NCBI GenBank assembly: GCA_914767885.1
Contig: CAJZBQ010000063.1
Coordinates: 1-64,000 of the forward strand
DNA: 64,000 nt
DNA from: Blepharisma stoltei
Lineage: Eukaryota; Ciliophora; Heterotrichea; Heterotrichida; Blepharismidae
Reading direction: 5' to 3'
Shown: in pieces, positions 55,933 to 64,000 of the stretch
How the letters are laid out: each line of letters opens with the position of its first letter
How positions within the stretch are numbered: the first letter of the stretch is position 1
Program-made: the position numbers and the translations under genes
Notes under the pieces: generated by a model
The model's database searches: none
Told to the model about the DNA's origin: nothing
Seen by the model: only the letters and a program-made list of their open reading frames with translations

Positions 55933-57520
55933 TTAAAGCGCCATTTTTGTGTACTGATTAAACCACTCAAAAATAGTCATATAAAGCGTCGTAGCTGGAG
56001 CAGCCTTCACAACGCACACAAAGAATCCTCGATAAAATCCTAAAACCCCTTCTCTTTTAACTATATCTGCCACACATTGCCTATAACTAGAATATCCAGC
56101 TTCATACCCTCTAGCCCCGCTCACTTGCATTTTCGCTTTAATTGTTTCTAAAGGATATACCAAAAACTTCGAAATTCCTGTTGCCACACTTGCAACCCCA
56201 AAAAAATCCAAAATTCAATAAGGATAATTCCATTTCATTACATTATAATATTCATTTATTCCTAAAAATGCTTGCTTTTGTGTAGTAAAATAATAATCAG
56301 CTAATAAATTAAATGTATAAGTTGACAGTCCTAAATAAGGAACAAGGCCTAAAAACGTTATAATTGAGCCTTTATAAAAGCCTTTTATTCCTTCTTCATT
56401 AGATATTTTTTTAAAACAATCAATGACTCCTTTATAGTTCCCTTGTGGATATACATAAAATGGCGTATGGCGACCGACCCATCCTCCCAGTGACGGTAAC
56501 CCGTGTATATCCGGGCATGGTTTTCAGGAGAAGCGACTTAGCCCAGCAGTATCTGGACCCTGTTGGCGACCGGGGACGAACACAGACCCGTCTGATCGTG
56601 GCCAGATCCTAGGGCAGTTAGTAGCATCTCCTTTTTCCAGCAGCGCTCAAGCCAGATGGAGCAGGGTGACTTATCTGCTCAAGCTGCTGCTGTGGTCTGC
56701 CCCGAATCGCGGAAGTGATTGAGGATTTTATCAAGCGGATAAGCTGGTAAAAGGGGAGGCAGATTAGACGACTTAAAGGCGATCTCTCCAGTTAAAAGGG
56801 TCCTTAAATGGACAATCTGGCCAACCGGAGACAAAGACTTGCGTAACTCGGGGCGAAAGGCTGAGTTGGAAATGGTGGTGCTCGGCGACGGTCGGGCTGA
56901 CGACCCAATAGGGTAACCACTAACGAGAAACCAGGGGTTTCGGCCTGGGCTCAGAGAGCCAGTGATGGAAGTTCATCCTTTTCGCTCGTGCCAGCACGGC
57001 TCCTCATGGAGCGCGGAGGAATGTCACGCATGGAAGAAGGGACCTTAAATACATATCATTAATTTATTTTTATTTTATAGTTCCTTGTGTCTCTTTTAGA
57101 GCTTAAGTCAGTCATAAGTCTTGTTCTTATAATATCTAATGGATAAGTTGATAGTAAAGAAACTCCTGAAGAAATCCCACTAGTCATCATTTCTCATACA
57201 AAGCTGCCTTGATTTTTTGTTATACGATTTCTAAGCCATAAATGAAAATGCAGCCTAATCGTAGTTCTTGGTAAAATATTGATAATGGTTGCGAAATTGC
57301 CTCTCCAAATGGCTCTTATGCCCTCACGTGACCTGACATTTCAGAGGAAATTAAACATCCCATTATATTTTTCATTTGCCGGCAGCTTATTTAAGCTTTG
57401 TGACTGTAAAATCAGTTGGATCCTATCAAGAGGAGAGACAAGTGTTTTTGAGATTATTCCTGTAGCAATTCCAAATGCTGAGGCTATAGTAGAATTTTTC
57501 GTATAGTCTTCTTTTGCCAT
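55933..57520 (-). CDS. Mitochondrial carrier (SLC25 family)
   Basis: 314 residues once the SINE at 56448-57073 is removed with one target repeat. Three carrier repeats are visible, each with the PX(D/E)XX(K/R) signature: SPLDRIQLILQSQ, YPLDIIRTRLMTD, YPLETIKAKMQVSG, and the matching REG...WRGN / EEGIKGFYKG / REGVLGFYRG elements. The overall pattern, including the first repeat, is closest to ADP/ATP or related nucleotide carriers, but the RRRMMM signature of true ADP/ATP carriers is absent. It acts in the inner mitochondrial membrane; substrate not assigned. Two UGA Trp codons. Confidence 0.92.
56448..57073 (+). mobile_element. SINE-like element, 626 bp, in the carrier gene
   Basis: Head GATATACATAAAATGGCG directly after the target repeat TTTATAGTTCCCTTGTG (56431-56447); the second copy (57074-57089) lacks one C. 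The tail ends CATTAATTTATTTTTATT. The coding frame is right only if the second copy is retained. Confidence 0.9.
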
Positions 57521-57648
57521 TAGAATTTTTATTATTAAATCATAGGAAGTTAGGTTTTTGGCACTTAAGCCTCATTGTTGAGCTATTAATTATAAAATAC
57601 TAAAAATCCTATTATTTAAAATAATTTTTAATTTTAATAATAAATACC

Positions 57649-60047
57649 ATGAGAATTCTGAAAGATTTTTGTGGAATTTTGATATGTATTATTGTTTACA
57701 CAATCATTATACTTGTAGCTTGCGGGGTTATTTTTCTAGCAATTAAGCCTATTTCTGATGAAGGTTACTTTGATTTTGACTTGATGGTTGGAATTTATTT
57801 GCCATTCTTAGTCTTATCACTAACATCACATTTTGCATGCATGGTAACTGATCCAGGGATTTTAAATAAACAAAACACGGTAGAAATTTATAAAAGTTTG
57901 CTGGAAGAAGATAATAAGGAAAATGTATGCACTTACTGCAATGTGTGAAAACCTCCGAGAACCCATCATTGCATGACTTGTAGGTCGTGCATCCTTAACA
58001 TGGATCATCACTGCCCATGAGTGAATAACTGCATTGGCTTTTATAATCAAAAATATTTCCTGCTCTTTTTGGTATATACACTTATCGGAGTTATTATATC
58101 TGAAGGATTTCTCTTTTGCAAAGTATTAGCAAACACTATTGAAGGAATAGAAAAATCACGATTTGAAGCCTTTTTTTTAACATTTACTATAGTGGTAGCT
58201 GGCGTATTTTTTTTGATGATCAGTTCTATTCTGAGTGATCAAATAAGTTAAGTTACGCCACTTCCAAGGCACTGTTCTACTGAGTAGCCATAATGTTACC
58301 ACATGAGTGTCGCAGAGGCATGTAGATGGATCAACCTTAGTGAGAGCCAGGGCCGAAACCAATGGTTTCTCGGTACTGGATTTCCCTATTCGATCTGCCT
58401 TATGCGAATTTGCAAGGAACCTCTATTTCTAGCTCCCTTTTTATGGGGCTCTTTTAATTGGAGAGAATCGCTTTAAAAACCTTGTTCTTGCCTGTCTTCC
58501 CTCTTTCCTTGCATCATCTTCTTCGAAAGAACTCAATAGCTTATGCTATTATGAACAGGCCACAGAGCTGCATAAGCAGCTATAGTGAACTACACTGACT
58601 GGCACGGGGTGCTTTTGGCTCAGTTTCGAGCCAAAAGCACCCCGTGCCAGTCAGTTTAGTTAGCTATAGGTCGCCCTGCTTCATAAAAAGCTGCTGCTCG
58701 GGTAGGGCCACTAATCAGAGAATAATGATGTGCCTCTCGCCTCAGCTCTTTGCACCAAAAAAAAAGCATTTATGAATATATAGACTTTAAGACTTATTTT
58801 TTAATTATGGTTTTACCATGCCAAGCAGGCTTATTGTCATAAAGAGACCATTTACTGTTTCAGAATCTCTAATTTCTTCATTTAAATTTTTTTTTATACT
58901 TCTTTTCTTGGAGTGGCGCTGCAAGTGCAGGCCACTCCATGTGGAATTCCTGTGTTGGTTTAACCAACATAGGAGTTGGTCGAACCAAAACTGTGCGTTG
59001 GTTCGACCAAACCATGAATTCCCCATGGAGTGGCCTGCGCTTGCAGCGCCACTCCAAGGAAGTTTCTATATAATTGATCGGATCAGTGCAAAGTCGAACT
59101 GTATAATTTCAGTGATTTGTCAAACCAAAATGTGGTTAGTTTGTCAAATCTCGCTGGGATATGAAATTATGTTTCATATTAAAAATAAATGGAAACCAAA
59201 TTCAAAATTTAGAATTCTAACTAATTAGCTTAATAATAAAAAATTAATTATGTTATATTTAGTTTATGTTTATGCTTATGCTTATAGAATTCCTCTAGCA
59301 CTACGGTGCCTCAAAGTCTTTATTACTTGAGATCCAGCTTCAATAGCAGCTCTGAGCAACAGTAGGTGGATCGGCCTTACTATCCGACCGTTAAAGTTAT
59401 TAAGCCCTTTCAGACTTCTCTAGTCCATGCCAGACTCAGCACAGACCTCTTCTCTTCAAGCCGAGACTCTCAAGAAACTTTGAATTCTCTCACAAAGCTC
59501 GGATAATAGGGCTATCCTGAAGATCAAAACTAAGACCATATCCCTAACTGCCATTTTTAATATTTTTATTATATTTAGTTAAATTATTGTAATAACTTTT
59601 ACACAAGCTGTGAAGATAGCTTTAAATTTTCTAAAATTCAATTTTGGCTAACAAAACTGCAAAAGCCATGCGCTTTAACATCGTACTGAAACAAATTGTG
59701 ACGATAAAGTTTTAATAAAAAAATAGAGATCATAAAAAAATTAATAGCATTTTTAGAGCAATTAAAACTGTCTTTTTTGGGTAGTATGCCAAGAGATAGG
59801 TTGCCCATTTTATGCATATAGTGATCAAATTAAAGCAATAGTAAACAACACATCGGGAATTGATGTCTTGCAGCACAAAAATTTTGTAAAGGTAATTGAT
59901 ATTTAGCGGCCTTTATATGTAAATTTACAAGAAATTTTTGGGGGCAAGTTGTCACCGTTATGGCTTATTCCAACTCCAATAAGCGGAAAACCTAAAAAAG
60001 TGGTAGAGAGAGGCTATGAAGCTCCAAAGACTCAGGATAATTCATAA
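57649..60047 (+). CDS. DHHC palmitoyltransferase split by a 1.6-kb insert
   Basis: Pieces 57649-58244, 59831-59891 and 59907-60047 give 798 nt, 265 residues. Two N-terminal membrane helices, a DPGI motif (TDPGILNKQN), then the Cys-rich domain CTYC..PPRTHHCMTCRSC, and the catalytic [20 protein letters not shown], where W is UGA. Two more helices follow, then a C-terminal NL..IFG-like segment (YVNLQEIFGGKLSPLW). This family S-acylates membrane-associated proteins at Golgi or plasma membrane. Short for the family but complete. The insert falls after the fourth helix (SSILSDQI). Confidence 0.93.
58594..58655. repeat. Perfect hairpin, 27-bp arms
   Basis: Arms 58594-58620 and 58629-58655 (outer ACTGACTGGCACGGGG) pair perfectly around the 8-base loop CAGTTTCG. 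The pairing extends outward in broken form (AGCTATAG on both sides). Confidence 0.93.
58908..59058. repeat. Foldback element, 151 bp, arms of about 50-70 bp
   Basis: Outer arms CTTGGAGTGGCGCTGCAAG and inverse; inner GGAATTC and GTTGGTCGAACCAAA against TTGGTTCGACCAAAC. The inner core is like that of the foldback at 42478-42636, while the outer arms are different. Confidence 0.9.
59265..59568 (-). mobile_element. SINE-like element, 304 bp, nested
   Basis: Perfect target repeat TTATATTTAGTT at 59253-59264 and 59569-59580. Tail TATGTTTATGCTTATGC at the left; minus-strand head AAAAATGGCAGTTAGGG at the right. It lies inside the insert of the DHHC gene. Confidence 0.87.
59892..59906 (+). other. 15-nt spliceosomal intron
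   Basis: GTAATTGATATTTAG in the DHHC gene; joins KNFVK to RPLYVNLQE. Confidence 0.9.
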
Positions 60048-60379
60048 TGCGTTTAATCCCTCTTTATTTAGTAAGCAAAACTATTAGAAATATTTCTATT
60101 TTAAAGGAAAAATCTACTTAGAGCATCCATGATAGGATAATAAATTAACTTACTGTTTCAGACCGATCTTAATAGCATAAAATAATTACTGATGAAACTC
60201 TGATAATTTTATATATTAAAAGATATTCTCAGCTTATATTTGTTGAAGCAGAATAAATGAATCATTTTTAATTTCAATCAAAACGATTCAGTATAAAATA
60301 ATTTTCCTGCATCATTATTCCCGTTTATTCTTTATAGTCTCATTTCATATTGATTTTCCATCAGATCTAATAAATTTTA
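60048..60379. other. Intergenic, nothing recognised
   Basis: AT-rich, between two plus-strand genes. No element end or open frame stands out. Confidence 0.5.
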
Positions 60380-60835
60380 ATGGCTTCCAGAGTTGACACT
60401 TGGTGGGCAAATTCCTATCCAGATTGCTCTATCAAAAACTTCGAATCCATGCCAGTATTCCATAGATTCAGAGATACAAATAGAAGGCCATTTGTAAGGG
60501 GTGATGAGAACTATAAAGAAACGCTGTGGAGAGTCGACAATTGCGATATTTTCGAGTGGTTTGACCGTGCCAAGAAAACTGGCGAAAAATTCGGTCACGA
60601 TAGAAATTCAGATACCTGGTTTTATGAACATTGGTATATGGAAGGAGATATTCATGTTGTTGTGAAAACTTGGTTGAGGAGACCTGAAGAATGGGGACAA
60701 GTCATTCGATACTTCCCAGACTATGAAATTCATATCTCTTGGAATCTTTCAGGAAACACCAAAACCTATGAAGAAATCCAAATAGACCCAAATGCCAGAA
60801 AAGGTCTTCGTGAAGGACTTACTCCTAAAATGTAA
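60380..60835 (+). CDS. Tryptophan-rich protein, 151 residues
   Basis: Complete without UGA codons or inserts. It has about ten Trp plus many Tyr, Phe, Asp and Glu, in a repeating W..E or W..W spacing (DTWWANSYPD, DIFEWFDRAKKTGEKFGHD, SDTWFYEHWYMEGD, KTWLRRPEEWGQV). The pattern recalls the antiparallel Trp-rich beta sheet of plant starch-binding ESV1/LESV proteins, and the downstream gene begins in a similar way. That likeness is by eye and unproven. No signal peptide. Confidence 0.8.
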   Translation: MASRVDTWWANSYPDCSIKNFESMPVFHRFRDTNRRPFVRGDENYKETLWRVDNCDIFEWFDRAKKTGEKFGHDRNSDTWFYEHWYMEGDIHVVVKTWLRRPEEWGQVIRYFPDYEIHISWNLSGNTKTYEEIQIDPNARKGLREGLTPKM

Positions 60836-61033
60836 TAATAAAAGTAAATTTTCAATTTTGCATTAGCCAGGCCCTTTTTAAATAAAATAATTGTTTTTAA
60901 GCAGCTTTAATGCCTGATTCAATGTCGAAAATTTAACTATGGCTCGTTCTATTTTAAAAAGGGGAGCACTATTTTTAATAGATAAATTTGAAATTAATAT
61001 CAATTTTCTCTCACAAAGATCTAAAATTGAAAA

Positions 61034-64000
61034 ATGCATTACGTTTCAAAGTTAAAGGGGATAGTTAGAAACACTCAATTTGGAGTCGAAAATTTTTCTG
61101 AAGCTTTTTGGGACTCACTTGACAGCTCTGGCCTTGAAAAAAATTGGAAAAGAGGTACAGCACAAGGCGGAGAAAAAGAGTACAAAAAAGGACCTGCAAA
61201 GTCAGGAGAAAGCTGAATTGAAGATAAAGACTACTACGAAAAAAGAGAGTGGAAAATCGAAGGCACTAAAAATACTGGAGTCTTCAAAGGAAAAAAAGGA
61301 GCCAAAACATGGGAAGAAAAATGGGACCAAGATACTGACCATGATATTGATGATAAATCCTGGACTGAAGGATCCAGACAATGGGGTCTATTAAAAACAA
61401 AAAGACCAGACCAGCAATTTAAGCTTGAATGGGAAGGGGACCGCCCAGTAATCGGAGGTTCTGGCGAAGACGGATACGTTAAAGGAAGACTCGTCCTAAA
61501 ACTAGCTGAAGTCTATAGAAATATCAAAGAGCATATTAACAGCTCTCATGAGACTTTAGAAGAACTAGCAGCTGAAGCCCCATCTCTAGCCCCAGAGGTC
61601 AATAAAGCCACTCAACAACTAAATTCTTGGACTGACCCAGACTTCGACGACCCAGACTCCATTATGCAGAAAATCAATGACTTCAATAAATTTGACTCAC
61701 AATTAGAAGACTTAAAACTAAAAGCCCATGAAATTGCAGCTAGTGAAAGAATAGAGCTTAAACATTTAGAAGAAATTTATAGTAACTGCGACAGCTCTGC
61801 AAACTCTTTGCTTCCTCTAATAAAACCTGAAAAGGCAGCACCATTTTATCATGAAAGAGAAGATATCCTAAGGAGCAAAAAAAGTGCGAAAACTGCAAAA
61901 GACTTGTATAGGATCGTTCATAAGTATCAGGGATTTTCGAATTATTTGATTACGCTGATTGGAGCTAGTTCAAATGAAGATGAAGATGAGTCTTTGGAAG
62001 AAACTATGAAAATTAATATTAGTTTTACAAGTAATTGGGTAATTTATTACAATATTTAGTGCTATTTTATAGGAAAATTAGATAGTGATAATTATTTATA
62101 AACAGAAAGATTGATCTTTATGATATAAAAAACTAGAAAACGTGCTAAAAGAGTTTTCTGAAGTCCTGAAAAGCTCAAGCACAACTTTATCACAAATTGA
62201 ATCAAACTTCAAGCCTAACGACGAAGTAGCCCAACATATAATTGCAAGCCAGAATGTCAGACTCCACGAAATAAGCCATGGAATTGAGACAGGACAGCGG
62301 TACAACATCATTTTAGACCAAGTCCAAAAACTCCTCAAAGACCAAGAAAACTTCAAAAGGGAACTTATGAGTGAAGAAATTCCAAGCCAGCTCATTGAAA
62401 TCCACAAGCTTCAAGAATTCGTCAGCAAAGAGCTCGCTAAAGCTTTAGATCATCCTGAACTAGAATCTCTTAAAAAAGTCAATGAAGAAGAGCTTATCCC
62501 CAGAATTTTTCCATTGGTAAATCACAATAAAAGACAAGCCAATTTAATTAGAGCACTCTCTATGAGACTGTTCGGAATTGATGAAGCCCCAGAAGATATC
62601 ACTGAAGACACTGAAGAAATATATAAATCTATTAAAAAAAGAAAGCCAGGAGAAGCCATTTTGCCGATCGACACAATTGCTTTGCTTAAATTTATCAGAT
62701 TTAATGGGCAAGAAGAACAGAAAATCAAGGCACAAGCAATTGAGCATCTAAAAGAGGTCCTGGAAACTGACGAAGAAAAAGAATTTGCCCAATCTTTGGT
62801 GGACAGAGGAAATGAGTCAATTTCTGGGCAAACCCCTGATAATGCAACAGACGCACTGACTGAAATTAAAGGAGTTTTGGAAGAATATCTGCAAGCTTCA
62901 TCTGACCAAATTACATTTATTGAAGACATCCTTGGAAAAACCATAGAAAAAGATGAAGGAAAATCAAAGAAACCTGGAAAAGGCAGACAAGTTAAAGTGA
63001 GGTCGAAGAAAGGAGGAAACGACATCGACATCACCGAAAAAGCTACCAAAGCTCTCAATGACTCTTATGATACCATAGTTGGCTATTCTTACATAATCCA
63101 CGGAAATCGCCCACATATCCAAGAAAAATTAGACCAGCTAGCTCACTACAAGCAATTAGTATCAGATAAGCTAAATGAAGAAAGAACAACAGCAGACACC
63201 GTCGAAGACATTTTTGGCCTCCTCGGTGAGTACGAAAAAGAAAAAAGAGACATCATAACGAGTTCTGACCTCTTCAAAAACCTATTTGAAATTTTGGATA
63301 AAACTGATAAACTGATCCAGCATGATGCAAAAATATTTAATTCGCCAATCCCAAGTGAAGTTGATGAAATTAAGGCGAGAAAGCAAGCAGAAGATTTGAA
63401 TGATTTGGTTAAAAGGATCAAATATTTCATAAATGTGGTGTTAAGAATGACTGGGATTTCTGAGGAGTCAGAAAACTATGAAGAAGTTATGGATAAGCTG
63501 AAGAAACAGCATACAGCTTCATTACCATTTAAACCTGAGGATTTGCTTCATTCTCTTACTTTGTCTGGCTAGCAAGAAAAATGTTTTTTACTTGCTAAAA
63601 GAATAGGCTATTTTTTTAAAAAAATTATTTTTCGGTATTTGTGAATATTTGTGATATAAAATTTACGCTTTAGGATGTAAGTTACCTATAAGTTAATAGA
63701 ATCAGATGGAGATTTCATTATAATTATTGATTATATGCAAAATAAGGACTTTTCTAATGGTTTGCTCACTTGCCAGGAAGTTAGAACTAAAAAAGATAAG
63801 GATTTAGAAGTATTAAAATTCTTAGGCTTATTAGTAGGCAGCGATGAAGTACTTGGTGAATGCCAAGCGTTAATAAAAGAAGCTAGAGACTCGATTAACG
63901 ACCATGAGCCTGAAACTTCTGAACAAGCCTTAGAGTTTATTGAAGAACATTTGTCAACCTACCCATCATTAGAATCTTCTGTAAACACCAATTTTGCCAT
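61034..64000 (+). CDS. Trp-rich N-terminus plus long helical protein, 3' end outside window
   Basis: Starts at ATG 61034 and is still open at the window end: at least 896 codons after removal of two IESs. Residues 1-150 are Trp/Glu/Lys-rich (SGESWIEDKDYYEKREW, KTWEEKWDQDTDHD, KSWTEGSRQWG), like the preceding gene. The rest is acidic and helical (KFDSQLEDLKLKAHEIAA, QIESNFKPNDEVAQH), with a short basic insert (KKPGKGRQVKVRSKKGG at about 62968). Joins read NWVIYKQKDW and LHSLRTKKDKDLEV. UGA Trp at 61214. The two genes may be products of an old duplication. Function unknown. Confidence 0.83.
62047..62095. mobile_element. Short IES, about 49 bp, TTA duplication
   Basis: Both frames stop between 62057 and 62081. 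TTA copies at 62044-62046 and 62096-62098 give a clean in-frame join. Other TTA copies in this AT-rich stretch would give 37 or 46 bp, so the exact border is open. Confidence 0.6.
63559..63780. mobile_element. Decayed MITE-like IES, 222 bp, TTA duplication
   Basis: TTA at 63556-63558 and 63781-63783. The host frame stops at TAG 63570 inside it, and excision rejoins LLHSLRTKKDKD. The right half keeps BogoMITE interior (GATTTCATTATAATTATTG, CTAATGGTTTGCTCACT) but the C-rich ends are gone; GGCTAGCAAG and CTTGCC near the ends are weakly inverted. Confidence 0.83.

Larger units (their letters stand above)
58245..59819 (-). mobile_element. Composite SINE-like insert, 1,575 bp
   Basis: Target repeat AGTGATCAAAT at 58234-58244 and 59820-59830. 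Tail AAGTTAAGTTA at the left; minus-strand head ATATGCATAAAATGGGCAACC at the right. It holds two foldbacks and another SINE. Joining the repeats restores the DHHC frame and leads to a normal C-terminus. Confidence 0.83.

Noticed and set aside
58818-59228. Frame of 136 codons on the plus strand
   Set aside because: It runs through both arms of the 58908-59058 foldback and sits inside the insert of the DHHC gene; no ciliate-like coding character.

Overview
This window reads as the end of a germline (micronuclear) chromosome of a heterotrich ciliate, most likely Blepharisma. Three things seen in the sequence support that. (1) Bases 1-2934 are telomere made of the 8-mer CCCTAACA. (2) Genes read cleanly only if UGA is Trp; the invariant Trp of the DHHC motif (DHHCPW) and of the DNL zinc finger (DHLGW) are both UGA, while UAA and UAG still stop. 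(3) Introns are 15 nt long; nine were found, all GTA...TAG. Stentor is reported to use the standard code with the same intron size, and Condylostoma reassigns all stops, so Blepharisma fits best. The species is an inference.

The window is germline rather than somatic because many exons are broken by inserts whose removal, together with one copy of the flanking short repeat, restores the frame. These behave as internal eliminated sequences (IESs). Inserts fall into several classes: (a) MITE-like elements with C-rich inverted ends and a 3-bp TNA duplication, matching what is known as BogoMITE in Blepharisma; (b) a second TNA family with ends containing GATCGAACGAT; (c) less GC-rich TNA families with TTTAA-type ends; (d) SINE-like retroelements of about 125-630 bp with an ATAAAATGG-type head, a simple-repeat tail and 7-17 bp target duplications; (e) foldback hairpins; (f) composite nested inserts of 1.6-1.7 kb; and (g) short unique IESs of about 50-220 bp.

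Layout: telomere 1-2934; a TmcB/TmcC-like membrane PAS protein (3031-8824, minus); a 1,684-residue cysteine-rich membrane receptor-like protein (9908-17503, minus); a secreted Cys-rich protein, a TSNAXIP1-N-like coiled-coil protein and a mitochondrial DNL zinc-finger protein (18499-20963, minus); two plus-strand cytoskeletal-looking proteins (21667-23573); GOT1 (minus); an unknown 295-residue protein, an EF-hand protein, a 1,409-residue acidic coiled-coil protein and a 784-residue coiled-coil protein (24584-38651, plus); a SHAQKYF-type Myb; a second TSNAXIP1-N-like protein and a divergent Rab-like GTPase; a coiled-coil protein and MCM8 (44602-47988); SAXO-like, LRRC46-like and CxxC/C2-like genes (48097-52610, minus); a mitochondrial carrier (minus); a DHHC palmitoyltransferase; and two Trp-rich proteins (60380-end). 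Several products are ciliary or microtubule associated by family (SAXO, LRRC46, TSNAXIP1-N). There is no sign of operons; genes are packed 20-300 bp apart wherever no insert lies between them.

Limits: no alignment or search was run. Several single-base frame slips in A runs suggest long-read assembly error, so pseudogene calls are cautious. IES boundaries are predicted from repeat phase and reading frame, not from somatic DNA.
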